IMG/VR virus record: IMGVR_UViG_3300029957_000032
Span: 1-29,568 of that record
Strand: one strand, 5' to 3'
Length of the DNA: 29,568 bases
DNA from: a virus
The translations under genes and the position numbers were made by a program. This document shows positions 13,991 through 22,645 of the stretch, piece after piece (the stretch's first letter is position 1; each line of letters starts with the position of its first letter). The notes below the pieces were generated by a model. It did no database searches and had not been told where the DNA came from. It saw only the letters and a program-made list of their open reading frames with translations.

Positions 13991-15612
13991 AACAGCGCCT
14001 TCAATCCATCACGTTTTCCGCCATCAAAGGCGTGTTGCATCTGGGCAGCCGTCTGCCGCTCGTCGGCGGCGTTTTTGCCCGATTCGAGAGCGCGTGGCAG
14101 GGATGGGGCGAGCGTTCGTGGCTTCAGCAGTCCCTACAGGATGCGCGGTTCGACATCGACGCAGCCACCCGTCAGGAACTCCAGCGCCGGCACCGCTACT
14201 GGGTCAGCAACAACCCGCTCGTCCAGAAAATCCGCAATTTGTTCCTCCAATTCGCCGTCGGCCCCGGCGGGTTGACCGTCACGCCCAATTCCGACGACGA
14301 AAACTGGAACCATTCCCGCACGCACGCCTTCAATCTCTGGGCGCGCGAACCCGATCTCGGCTCCCGCCTCACACTTCCCGGCTGCACCCGCCAATGGGCC
14401 GGCCAGTTGTTTGACGACGGCGAATTCTTCATTTACAAACGAACGCTTCCAAACGGCTTAAAAGCCGTGCAAACCATCGAAGCCCACCGCATCTGCACCC
14501 CGTCCAAGGTAAAAGAATATCGCGGCATGTCCATTTTTGACGGCTGCGTGGTGGATGCGAACGGCAAAACGCAGTTCTACGCCGTCCGCGTTAATCAGGA
14601 TTCATCCCTGAATGGCTTTCTGGATCAGCAAGGCCAGAAAAATTACGGCGAGGAGGAATTTTCCTTTGTCAAAGCCAGCGCGGGCGCGAAGTCCGACGGC
14701 ATCATCCACAAATTCAAGCACCGTCGCCCTGGGCAACTGCGCGGAATTCCAGAAGGTTTCTCCGGGATGAATATCCTCCACGATCTGGACGATTTGCAGA
14801 AATTGGAAATGCAATGCGCCAAAATGGCGGCGGAAATCGGCCTTACCGAGACCAACCCCAGCGGCGAGCTTGATGTTCTCGCCAATCGCAAGCTCAAGAC
14901 CAGCATCCAGACCGTGAACGGCTCCGGCCAGCCCGTCACCAAGAACGTCTGGGCGGATTACAACGTCTCTTTTGGCGGCAAAAAACTTGCATTGAAATCC
15001 GGCGACAATCTCCAGAATTTCATGGTCAACCGGCCCACCGTGGCCCAGCAGGATTATTACGACCTGCTCATCTCCCAGATCTGCGCCAATTACAACGTGC
15101 CGGTAATGATCGCCTTCCCGCACGCCGCCGCCAAGGCCAGCGGACCAGCCATCCGCGCCGAACTGGACATCTGCTCCAATGCCTTCCGCGTCAACTTCGA
15201 GATTGTGGCCGAGGCCCTGCGCGAACTCTACGAATGGCAGGGCGAATGGGCCAAGGATTACGACCTTATGCAAGACGGCGCTTGCCCGCCGGATTATTTC
15301 GCCTGCGTCATCCGCCCGCCGCGCTCCCCCAATGTGGATATTGGCTATACGGCCCGCGCCTTGCAGACCGAACTCGAACTCGGCGTCAAGACCATTCAGG
15401 ACGTTTACGCCGAAAAACAGCAGGACTGGCGCGTCCAGCTTCGCCAGATCGCCGAGGCCGTCGCCTTCACCAAGGAACTCGCCAAGGAATTCGGCATTGA
15501 CGCCGACCAGATCACCAGCCTCGCCGAAAAACAGATTTTACCCCCCGCCCCCGGCGGCGGCACCAAACCCGAAGCTGTGGAAGACCTCGAACCACAGGAA
15601 GTCCAAGCATGA
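13987..15612 (+). CDS. Phage portal protein, lambda B-type
   Basis: Forms the dodecameric ring at the head vertex through which DNA is packaged and ejected. Seen: an N-terminal region ending RYWVSNNPLVQKIRNLFLQF and VGPGGLTVTP (about 74-103); KAVQTIEAHRICTP (159-172) followed by YRGMSIFDGCVVDANGK; HKFKHRRPGQLRGIPEGFSG (245-264), the typical motif of the lambda portal family; and GGKKLALKSGDNLQNF with NYNVPVMIAF near the C-terminal half. Length (541) is normal. The stop overlaps the next start by four bases. Strong identification. Confidence 0.93.
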   Translation: MKQRLQSITFSAIKGVLHLGSRLPLVGGVFARFESAWQGWGERSWLQQSLQDARFDIDAATRQELQRRHRYWVSNNPLVQKIRNLFLQFAVGPGGLTVTPNSDDENWNHSRTHAFNLWAREPDLGSRLTLPGCTRQWAGQLFDDGEFFIYKRTLPNGLKAVQTIEAHRICTPSKVKEYRGMSIFDGCVVDANGKTQFYAVRVNQDSSLNGFLDQQGQKNYGEEEFSFVKASAGAKSDGIIHKFKHRRPGQLRGIPEGFSGMNILHDLDDLQKLEMQCAKMAAEIGLTETNPSGELDVLANRKLKTSIQTVNGSGQPVTKNVWADYNVSFGGKKLALKSGDNLQNFMVNRPTVAQQDYYDLLISQICANYNVPVMIAFPHAAAKASGPAIRAELDICSNAFRVNFEIVAEALRELYEWQGEWAKDYDLMQDGACPPDYFACVIRPPRSPNVDIGYTARALQTELELGVKTIQDVYAEKQQDWRVQLRQIAEAVAFTKELAKEFGIDADQITSLAEKQILPPAPGGGTKPEAVEDLEPQEVQA

Positions 15613-17855
15613 AAAAACATCTCCGCAAACTCCAACTCCGAGGCGAGCCGCTTGCGTTCTCGCCCATCGTCCGCGCCAAGAAACTGCCCGTGGATGCCGC
15701 CGCCTCGCTCGGCATTGAGAAATTGGACGGCGAAAACCGACTTGAAATCCGAAATGAATCGGATGAAACCCACCTGTATTTGTCCGGCACCGTCGGCTCG
15801 AGCTGGTGGGATGAATCCGGCATCACCGAAAAGGAAGTGCGGGACGCCCTCGCCGTTGCCAAAAAAGGAAAAACCATCCATGTCCACATCAATTCCGAAG
15901 GCGGATCAGTCAAAGAAGGCCTCGGCATCTACAACGCCATCAAAGAGCGTGCCGCCGACATTACCTGCCACATTGATGGTTACGCGCTGTCAATCGCTTC
16001 CGTTTTCCCGCTTGCAGCCGGCAAGGTCGTCAGTCCGAAGTCTGCCATCTGGATGATTCACAATGCGTGGAGCTGGGCGCAGGGCAATGCCGCCGACATG
16101 GAGGCGCAGGCCAAAATGCTCCGCGAGCACGACCAGATGCTCAATGAGATTTACCAGGAACACACCGGCAAATCCGAAACCGAGATCCGCGATGCGATGA
16201 ATGCCGAGACGTGGATACGCGGCTCGCTCGCCGTGGATTGGGGTCTGGCCGATGAGACCGGCGAGGAAAAATCCGACGATTCACAAGCCCGCTACACCGC
16301 GCTGCCCCAGGCGTGGCTGGATCGTTGCAAAAATATCCCTGAAACCATTTTGGCCGCAGTCCGCCGGGAACCAAACCAGACCCAACCCGCGCCGGTATCC
16401 ACCCTGGCAAACAACTCCGCAGCTCAATCTGCGGTTTCATCCACCCCGCCCACTGCGCCTGCGGCTAATTCAACCCTTTCACCGGCACAACCAACGCCGC
16501 CGGCGAATACCAACCCAACCCCAAACCCCACACCAAAAATGAACGAACCCACCCCTCCGGCGGCGGCTCAACCCGCAGCCAGCACCAACGATGCTGTTTT
16601 GGCCCTGACCAAAAAGCTCATCAACCAGCGCCTCAACGAATGCGTCAAAGCGCAGAAAATCACCAAGGCCGAGATGCCGATTTACCTCGAAGCCGCGCTG
16701 AAGGATGAGGAAGGCACCTTTGCCATCCTCGACGCCAAGGCTTCCGCCATCGCCGCCTCCGAACCTGTCGCCGGCAATGTCTTTGTCACGGCCCAGCCGT
16801 CGCACGCGGACACCATCGTGGCCAAGGCGCAGGAACGCTATCCGCTGCTCAAGACCACGGGCGGGGCCAAAGCCCGCTTCACCGCGCTCCGCAATGATTG
16901 GGACAGCATGATCGCCGACGCGCTCCGCCAGGACGATGTCCGCGCCCAAGCCGTCCTCCGCACGGGTGCCCTGCCGAACAACAGCAACACCTACAGCTCC
17001 ACGTTGGTCACGGCTTTCCTCACGGATGGCGCCACCACGGTCCTCACGCCCAAACTCGCGCCGTTCCGCGCCTTCAACCGCGACTTCAGCGCCGATCCCT
17101 ACAAGCCCAACGCGGTCGCGCAGCACAAGTTCGTCTCCGGCGGTTCCACCACCCAGACGGATGCCACGAACTTTGAGTCCGGCGATAGCGTCGTGGCTCC
17201 GGTCACCATTACGCCGCACCAATACACCACCTCCATTCAGATCAGCAACTCCGACCTGAACAACGGACTTCGCATGGAAAACCTCGTGACCATCAACGCC
17301 TCCAAGCACGGCACCAAGCTGCTGCAAGTGGCGATGGCTCCCATCACGCTGGCGAACTTCACGGAAACGATTGACGGCTCCCAAAACGTCATCACCGCCG
17401 CCAACTTCGGTTTCTCCTCGCTGGCCACCCTGTGGGGCCGCGCGCAGAAATTCAACATGAGAAACTTGGTCATTGATGGCAACTATCTGGCCAAGCTTCT
17501 CAACCAGCCTACCTACTTCCAGCAAATCAATGCGGATGAAGGCGCTTTCAAGGCGTTCGGCTGGGACGGCATCTTCCTCTGCTCGGACTTCACCGGCGCG
17601 AGCAACAACGCGATCTTATTCGCGTGCGATCCGCAGGCGATTGCCGTCTTGGCGGGCTTGCCGCTCACGCCGCCGACTGGCATCCCCGGCAACACGCTCC
17701 AAACCGGCGCGTTCAAGCTGCCCGGCGTGGAACTGAGCACCCAGACCAATAGCTGGTTCAACCTCGCCAGCCGCACCGCATGGATGAGCTTTGACAACAT
17801 CCTCGGTGCCGCCAAGCAGGATGGCACCGCCGGCATCGTCGGCTGCTCCAGCTAG
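15609..17855 (+). CDS. ClpP-like head protease fused to major capsid protein
   Basis: Residues 55-220 are a ClpP-type maturation protease: TIHVHINSEGGS (89-100), nucleophile S128 in GYALSIAS, H151 in MIHNAWS and GLADETGE at 212-219. The third, acidic residue is uncertain. A Pro/Thr/Ala-rich linker (about 245-325) follows, then a helical scaffold-like part (about 330-400). From about 400 to 748 it is the major capsid protein: NNSNTYSSTLVTAFLTDGAT, GDSVVAPVTITPHQYTTSIQ and TAWMSFDNILG are typical of lambda E-like capsids. Self-cleavage would release capsid from scaffold. An in-frame ATG at 16539 (residue 311) could start capsid alone, as in lambda's nested scaffold gene, though no ribosome-binding site is visible. 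Firm for both halves. Confidence 0.9.
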   Translation: MKKHLRKLQLRGEPLAFSPIVRAKKLPVDAAASLGIEKLDGENRLEIRNESDETHLYLSGTVGSSWWDESGITEKEVRDALAVAKKGKTIHVHINSEGGSVKEGLGIYNAIKERAADITCHIDGYALSIASVFPLAAGKVVSPKSAIWMIHNAWSWAQGNAADMEAQAKMLREHDQMLNEIYQEHTGKSETEIRDAMNAETWIRGSLAVDWGLADETGEEKSDDSQARYTALPQAWLDRCKNIPETILAAVRREPNQTQPAPVSTLANNSAAQSAVSSTPPTAPAANSTLSPAQPTPPANTNPTPNPTPKMNEPTPPAAAQPAASTNDAVLALTKKLINQRLNECVKAQKITKAEMPIYLEAALKDEEGTFAILDAKASAIAASEPVAGNVFVTAQPSHADTIVAKAQERYPLLKTTGGAKARFTALRNDWDSMIADALRQDDVRAQAVLRTGALPNNSNTYSSTLVTAFLTDGATTVLTPKLAPFRAFNRDFSADPYKPNAVAQHKFVSGGSTTQTDATNFESGDSVVAPVTITPHQYTTSIQISNSDLNNGLRMENLVTINASKHGTKLLQVAMAPITLANFTETIDGSQNVITAANFGFSSLATLWGRAQKFNMRNLVIDGNYLAKLLNQPTYFQQINADEGAFKAFGWDGIFLCSDFTGASNNAILFACDPQAIAVLAGLPLTPPTGIPGNTLQTGAFKLPGVELSTQTNSWFNLASRTAWMSFDNILGAAKQDGTAGIVGCSS

Positions 17856-17873
17856 TCCTGACTGAAATCACAC

Positions 17874-17908
17874 CCCCGCCGTGGCAATCCGGCTCCGGCG
17901 GGGCTTTT
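17874..17908 (+). terminator. Rho-independent-like terminator after capsid gene
   Basis: CCCCGCCG (17874-17881) pairs perfectly with CGGCGGGG (17896-17903), a 14-nt loop between them, followed by CTTTT. It lies between the capsid stop and the first signal-peptide gene. Confidence 0.65.
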
Positions 17909-17941
17909 CCAAAACCGCAACGCCCGCAATCCGCCACCGCT

Positions 17942-18817
17942 ATGAAAAACTACATTTTTGCCCTGTTCTTGCTCGTCGCCACCTTGGCCAACGCGCAAAC
18001 CCCCGCCTACAATTTGCAGACCAATTTGCCGATTGGTGCCACCACCATCGCCACCAATAGCCTTGTGCCGCTGCCCATCCTGCAGGCCACCACCTACGCC
18101 ACCAACGGCGTCAGCCAGTATTATTGGGCCACCAATACCGCCATTGTTTCCAACCTGTTCACCATCCCGGCAACAAATTGGCTTAAGATCACCAACACCT
18201 TTATTGAGTCCAACAGCATCACCGGCACCGCCTCCAACACCTGGACCGTTTTGGAAACCGTCACCAACCGCAACCTGGCCGCGTATTACGTCACCAATGC
18301 CGCCTTTGTCACCGCGTATTATTCCACCAATTACACCACCAACGTCGTTTTGGGTGTTACCAATGTTTACCGATGGCAGACCAATCGCGTCGCCGTCACC
18401 AATGCCGCCGTCATTACCACCAATTACCAGCAGGTAGTGTTCACGGTCCCGGTCAGCTTTACCGCGTTCGGCACCAATACCGCCATTACTACTAATCTCG
18501 CTTATGGCGCAAGATTCATTGATGTCACCCGCAGCGCCAGCGCCGCCATTTATATCGGCTACCGCCTCACCGGCCCCGGCACCGGCCCCGTTGGCTTCGG
18601 CTATTACCCGAGCGTCGATGGCGTCACCACCAACACCGGCCCCGGCGTGGATCTGGATTTCTTCCTGAATGCCAACGGCACCAACTGGGTGAGCACCAAT
18701 GTCAGCGTCAATGTCGGCCCGTTCGGCTATCTGAATCTGGCCTACCTCACCAACGGCAACGCCAATATCGTCACCAACCTAATCCTCAAGGTGGCCCAGA
18801 AACAATCCGCGCCCTGA
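17942..18817 (+). CDS. Secreted Thr/Asn-rich protein with signal peptide, 291 aa
   Basis: A Sec signal peptide is visible: MKNYIFALFLLVATLANA, cut about A18/Q19. The mature part is full of TN-type dipeptides (ATNT, TTNY, VTNA), with beta-strand character and a Gly-rich domain at about 200-250. Verrucomicrobial surface proteins have this bias. It is odd here because it sits between capsid and head-tail connector genes, which act in the cytoplasm. It may decorate the cell surface, the virion after lysis, or be a lysogenic conversion factor. Family not recognised. A terminator-like hairpin precedes it, so it may have separate expression. Confidence 0.6.
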   Translation: MKNYIFALFLLVATLANAQTPAYNLQTNLPIGATTIATNSLVPLPILQATTYATNGVSQYYWATNTAIVSNLFTIPATNWLKITNTFIESNSITGTASNTWTVLETVTNRNLAAYYVTNAAFVTAYYSTNYTTNVVLGVTNVYRWQTNRVAVTNAAVITTNYQQVVFTVPVSFTAFGTNTAITTNLAYGARFIDVTRSASAAIYIGYRLTGPGTGPVGFGYYPSVDGVTTNTGPGVDLDFFLNANGTNWVSTNVSVNVGPFGYLNLAYLTNGNANIVTNLILKVAQKQSAP

Positions 18818-18818
18818 T

Positions 18819-19148
18819 ATGTCCCTGACCCGCTCCATCCTTGCCGGGGCTATCGCCGACCGCGAGATGCTGTTTGGTGACGCGGTAACAAACACGCGGA
18901 CGGGCCGGAAGTTTTTCGCAGAGATTCAGCCGATTGCCGACATGGAATTGAACGCAGCACTCGGACGCGACGCGCGCGAGGCGGTTACATTCCACATCCG
19001 CGACAAGGTTGCAGCAGCAGAGATAAATTTAAACGACCAAATCACCGTGGACGGACTCGGCAAATTCACCATTTTGCGGCGTTCAGACAATCCGATTAGC
19101 AGCCAAGTAGAATTTGGCGCAATGAAAATAACCGACAAAGACAAATGA
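18819..19148 (+). CDS. Head-tail joining protein candidate
   Basis: A 109-aa protein whose end GKFTILRRSDNPISSQVEFG and AMKITDKD fits small head-tail connector proteins of the gpFII type, which stabilise the head vertex and attach the tail. Location after portal and capsid supports this. The middle has a beta-rich NLNDQITVDGLGKF. It starts two bases after the upstream stop and overlaps the next start by four bases, so it is interleaved between two secreted-protein genes. Moderate confidence. Confidence 0.5.
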   Translation: MSLTRSILAGAIADREMLFGDAVTNTRTGRKFFAEIQPIADMELNAALGRDAREAVTFHIRDKVAAAEINLNDQITVDGLGKFTILRRSDNPISSQVEFGAMKITDKDK

Positions 19149-19687
19149 ACTTCGCAAGCCTCCAACCCAAAGCAGCGGTGGCGCTCATCCTCTTGACCGT
19201 GGCCGCTGCGTTCCCTTTGCGCGGTGCAACTATAGTCTGCACCAACCTGATTGACTCGCTTGGCGTGCCCGCGCGCGTCACCCGCGTCACGTTTACGCCC
19301 GTGCCCGTCGGCGGCAAGCTCATTCCCCAGGCTTACGGCAATCAGACCGTTCTGCCGCAAGTCGTCGGAGCGAACTGTGACACGAACAGCGCGTTTTCAG
19401 CCACAATTCTTGCGGGCGGGATTTACACCGTCACCTTTCTGCCGTCCAGTCCCTACGTCCCGCCCGTGAATGGCTTGGTCCCGTCAAATACAAACGCAGT
19501 TTACACGCTCAATCAGATCATTGCGGCGGCAACAAATCAAAATGTGTTTGGCGTCACCAACATTTACGGCGGCATTGCATGGGGCAGTTCAAACGGCATC
19601 ACCGGCAGCGCCTCAATTTTCTTCTATCTGCCGACAAACAACATCAGCAGCAACAACTACCCGCACGGAATCATCAACCTGAATTGA
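19145..19687 (+). CDS. Secreted beta-rich protein with signal peptide, 180 aa
   Basis: A hydrophobic leader (AAVALILLTVAAAF, cut near A28) follows a short basic start. The mature part has two Cys (C32, C78) and beta-strand segments such as GGIYTVTFLPSSPYVP, as in small Ig-like or transthyretin-like folds, with Asn/Thr-rich loops at the C-terminus (TNNISSNNY). Not recognised as a known virion protein. It overlaps the connector gene by four bases and is followed immediately by the fibre-like gene, so it may partner with the fibre outside the cell. Confidence 0.55.
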   Translation: MNFASLQPKAAVALILLTVAAAFPLRGATIVCTNLIDSLGVPARVTRVTFTPVPVGGKLIPQAYGNQTVLPQVVGANCDTNSAFSATILAGGIYTVTFLPSSPYVPPVNGLVPSNTNAVYTLNQIIAAATNQNVFGVTNIYGGIAWGSSNGITGSASIFFYLPTNNISSNNYPHGIINLN

Positions 19688-19688
19688 C

Positions 19689-21257
19689 ATGAAAAAACTT
19701 ATTGCCGCACTCGTCCTTGGTTCAACGCTCGCCATTCAAGCCGCGCCGCAAATTCCGATTGCGAACGACTTCACCGGTCCGCTCATCAACTTAGCCACCA
19801 ATGGCCAGACCTTCCGCGACATGATCGGCGTGACAAATGGCGGAAGCGGTGCCGGCGGTTCTACCATCGTCACCAACAACAACACGGCGTTGAGGGCTGG
19901 CGTTGTCTATCAAGATTCAATCAGCGCAACGGTTGGCACGAACACCACGGGGCTTGTGAGCATGAATGACACCCGCACCATGACGCTGCGAAACGCGAGC
20001 GTTTTGTTTGCTACCAACGCCACGGCGGCCACGACCGCCAATTCAGCACCGTGGGCTGGTATCACTGGCGTTGAAAATGTTTTGACAAATGATGCTGTTA
20101 TTCCATCGAATGTTTCTTTGAGCGCAGGGAACGCGCCAAACGCCAATTCTGATGCGTATGGATTTTCATTTACAACAGGCTCAGCTAACAATCCCGGTGG
20201 AACCGCATATAACGGCGGGCCTTTTACAGTTACAACCGGCACAAGCATTGGTGACATTGGAACCGGCATCGGCGGGCCTATAACCTTTAACTTAGGTGCG
20301 GGAACAATCGGCAACGGCATCTTCACCGTCAACGGCAACTCGCTTTTCAACGGGACAATTTCCGACCCCTACGGCATCCTGCCGCAGTCCAATCTGATTC
20401 TCACGAACGGCGGCGACGGCAGCTTGCTGACGGGAGTTTTGCACGACTCATCCAATCTGCAAACGACGAACGCGAACCTTACCGCGCTCGCCGCTGGCAC
20501 GCTGGCCCAGAATAACGCCGCATCGCTTACGAATGTCCAAGGCTCGTCCATCGTCGGCTTGCTCCCAATGGGCACCGTCGCATCAGGCTACACCAACGCG
20601 GCAGGCCCGATGCTCACCACGAACAACGGCGCACGCTACTACACTTTCAACGGCAATGCGCTGACGAACCTCGCCGCCGCATCGCTCGTCGGCACTATTC
20701 CGAGCGCGTTGCTGCCAGCGATGAACTATGTGGCGAATACGAATGGGCAAAGCTACGGGCAGACGAATTTAGACACGTTCACGGCAAATGGATTCCGCAC
20801 GATTGGGGGGACAAACTTCAGCGTGAATACGAATGGTAACGGGATAATTGGTGCAGTTGCATTTACAAATGGTGCGATGACCACATCTGGGGCCGCAGTT
20901 GCAACTACGCTCGCAGCCAATAACGGGTCAAGGCTTGAGAGTAGTGCGTTAAAACTTTCTTCAACTTCAATAATATCAGCATCATCTGATGCCACTTTTT
21001 TCGGTTCTGTAGCTGGTCAAATTATTTCAAAAAATGGTGGTGTATTTGGGAACTGGGGAATGAACACAAATCTGGTTGTTTATGGAACCGTCGCCGCCAC
21101 CAACGGCTATATCCTGCCGCCCATCGCCACTGGCCCCGCTTGGTCTGGCGCGTCTAATAATATCATCATCTGGTGTTCAAACTCAATCCCTCCGACTGAA
21201 TGGCACAGCTATTTCAACGGATCGAGCAACCGCGTGGACTTTTACCACAACCCCTGA
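19689..21257 (+). CDS. Fibre-like protein with signal peptide, 522 aa
   Basis: It opens MKKLIAALVLGSTLAIQAAP, a Sec leader. The rest is a repetitive low-complexity beta structure typical of tail or adhesion fibres: recurring TN, GNSLFNG, LTNVQGSSIVGLLPMGTVAS and LTNLAAASLVGTIPSALLP. It closes with a compact C-terminal module (IIIWCSNSIPPTEWHSYFNG, then SSNRVDFYHNP) like a fibre tip. It could be the receptor-binding fibre or a secreted adhesin. A leader on a phage fibre is unusual. Function is inferred from repeat pattern and position. Confidence 0.55.
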   Translation: MKKLIAALVLGSTLAIQAAPQIPIANDFTGPLINLATNGQTFRDMIGVTNGGSGAGGSTIVTNNNTALRAGVVYQDSISATVGTNTTGLVSMNDTRTMTLRNASVLFATNATAATTANSAPWAGITGVENVLTNDAVIPSNVSLSAGNAPNANSDAYGFSFTTGSANNPGGTAYNGGPFTVTTGTSIGDIGTGIGGPITFNLGAGTIGNGIFTVNGNSLFNGTISDPYGILPQSNLILTNGGDGSLLTGVLHDSSNLQTTNANLTALAAGTLAQNNAASLTNVQGSSIVGLLPMGTVASGYTNAAGPMLTTNNGARYYTFNGNALTNLAAASLVGTIPSALLPAMNYVANTNGQSYGQTNLDTFTANGFRTIGGTNFSVNTNGNGIIGAVAFTNGAMTTSGAAVATTLAANNGSRLESSALKLSSTSIISASSDATFFGSVAGQIISKNGGVFGNWGMNTNLVVYGTVAATNGYILPPIATGPAWSGASNNIIIWCSNSIPPTEWHSYFNGSSNRVDFYHNP

Positions 21258-21289
21258 TTTATGGCTGATGCCGACCAGACACTGAACCT

Positions 21290-21622
21290 ATGAGCCGCGA
21301 ACCACAACAACTCTCCGATAAAACGCCGGTCAAATTCACCAGCGTCACAGCGGCATGGAGCGTGGCGGTTTCGCTGCTGGTGACCGGATGGGTTGTGGCT
21401 ATCAGTTACAGCAATATTCTGCACCGTCTCGACCGGATGGAAGGAACGCACGTTAAGACCTCGCAGCTTCAGCAGTGGATTGACAGCTACCGCGAGCGCA
21501 ACCCGACTGTCAACGTTCCACCGCTGCCAGCGTCAGACCATCCGTCGAAGCGCGAGACGCACGGGGAATTTCTGGCGGTGATTTCCGAAACGCATAACGA
21601 ACCAAATAAAAAAAGGGAATGA
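21290..21622 (+). CDS. Single-pass membrane protein, 110 aa
   Basis: A hydrophilic N-terminus, one membrane segment (about 19-40, VTAAWSVAVSLLVTGWVVAISY) and a long polar C-terminal domain with LHRLDRMEG and a Pro-rich portion. The topology resembles spanin- or lysis-accessory proteins. It stands directly before a three-helix holin candidate, two bases apart. No lipobox is seen. Role inferred from neighbours. Confidence 0.5.
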   Translation: MSREPQQLSDKTPVKFTSVTAAWSVAVSLLVTGWVVAISYSNILHRLDRMEGTHVKTSQLQQWIDSYRERNPTVNVPPLPASDHPSKRETHGEFLAVISETHNEPNKKRE

Positions 21623-21623
21623 T

Positions 21624-21977
21624 ATGACACCCGACCCGCTTCAAACCATTTGGGCCATGATTCAACTCAAGGCCGCGCTGCTCGTCGTTGTGGCCGTCGT
21701 CATCATTGGCTATTTGCTCAAGCTCATTCCCAAGTGGAACAATGACAACATCCCGTGGGTTGTCATTCCGTCCAGCATCCTGCTCTACGGCATCCTTTGC
21801 GTGCCGCCGGCCAGCTCATTTGACACCGTTTCAGACTCGCTTCGATATCTCGTCACCACAGCCATCCTTGGCGCATTGGTTGGCCTGATTGCGTGGGGAT
21901 TGCACGCCAGAATATTGAAACGAATCCTCGACGCGAAGATTCCGGCGCTGAACCAAGACGAACCACCGAAACCCTGA
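21624..21977 (+). CDS. Putative holin, three membrane helices
   Basis: A 117-aa protein with hydrophobic segments at about 14-34 (QLKAALLVVVAVVIIGYLLK), 43-61 and 74-93, and a charged C-terminus (LDAKIPALNQDEPPKP). Size and three helices fit class I holins, which perforate the inner membrane at lysis. It lies between another membrane protein and a 33-aa membrane peptide, a cluster typical of lysis cassettes. The endolysin is not obvious next to it; the lysozyme-like gene at the left edge is a candidate. Confidence 0.5.
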   Translation: MTPDPLQTIWAMIQLKAALLVVVAVVIIGYLLKLIPKWNNDNIPWVVIPSSILLYGILCVPPASSFDTVSDSLRYLVTTAILGALVGLIAWGLHARILKRILDAKIPALNQDEPPKP

Positions 21978-22000
21978 ACCATGATCCCTGAACCCGAAAC
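21970..22000 (+). repeat. CCTGAAC-type repeat tract
   Basis: AACCCTGAACCATGATCCCTGAACCCGAAAC-type sequence with three degenerate heptamers spans the end of the holin-like gene and the following gap. The same family recurs at 25335-25362. Confidence 0.5.
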
Positions 22001-22012
22001 CATTGAGCCGCC

Positions 22013-22114
22013 ATGCTCGCAGTAATCGTCAATCACAGCCAAACGGTGATCCTGGCCGTCGCCCTGACGCTGCTGGTGGCACTGAACTGGATTCGATTAA
22101 CACCCAAAAATTGA
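22013..22114 (+). CDS. Tiny membrane protein, 33 aa
   Basis: MLAVIVNHSQTVILAVALTL is followed by LVALNWIRLTPKN. One helix spans about residues 10-26 and the tail is basic. Its TGA stop precedes the next ATG by one base. Its place in the lysis-like cluster suggests an accessory role, but so short an ORF may be chance. Confidence 0.4.
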   Translation: MLAVIVNHSQTVILAVALTLLVALNWIRLTPKN

Positions 22115-22115
22115 T

Positions 22116-22643
22116 ATGAAATTTAACCAATGGACACTTGCGCTAATAGCGGCATTCGCTATTTGCGGCTGGCAAACGAACGCTCAGACGAACCTGACCA
22201 GCTTTCCGGCATGGAGTAGCGCATTGACGAACTACACGCCAAGCAAAGCGTCATTTGCCGCGCGCGTTGACGCCAGGGCGGGCTACGGCATCAATCTGAC
22301 CTCCCATGACCCAATCGCCGCCGCCGCGCTGTCGGTCTCTCTAGCGCCATCCTTGGCATTTGGCGGGGTCATTTCGCACGATTCAACCGGCTGGTGCGCG
22401 GGCGGACTGACCATCGGCATCAATGGCAGCGTCCAAGCTCCCTACATCGGCACCGTGGATATGTTTGCCGGCGACGGTGTGGCCTACGATTTCCACACTC
22501 ACGGCGCGGCGAATTACCTATTCATCGGCGCGGAGCGGCCGTTCCTGATTGGCTCATTCCGCATCGCACCCGGCATCTCGCTGGCGAACACATCCACCCG
22601 CGCCGGCACGGATTTATTTTTCGGAATTAGCTGCCGATTCTAG
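22116..22643 (+). CDS. Outer-membrane-type beta-barrel protein with signal peptide, 175 aa
   Basis: A leader (MKFNQWTLALIAAFAICGWQTNA, cut about A23) precedes alternating beta-strand segments with aromatic belts (SVSLAPSLAFGGVISHDST, ANYLFIGAERPFLIGSF). It ends in Phe (FGISCRF), as do outer-membrane barrel proteins recognised by BamA. A phage-borne barrel of this size recalls lambda Lom or surface-exclusion proteins that alter the lysogen's surface. The specific family is not identified, and secretion and topology are inferred from sequence. The next gene starts 2 bases after its stop. Confidence 0.55.
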   Translation: MKFNQWTLALIAAFAICGWQTNAQTNLTSFPAWSSALTNYTPSKASFAARVDARAGYGINLTSHDPIAAAALSVSLAPSLAFGGVISHDSTGWCAGGLTIGINGSVQAPYIGTVDMFAGDGVAYDFHTHGAANYLFIGAERPFLIGSFRIAPGISLANTSTRAGTDLFFGISCRF

Positions 22644-22645
22644 CC

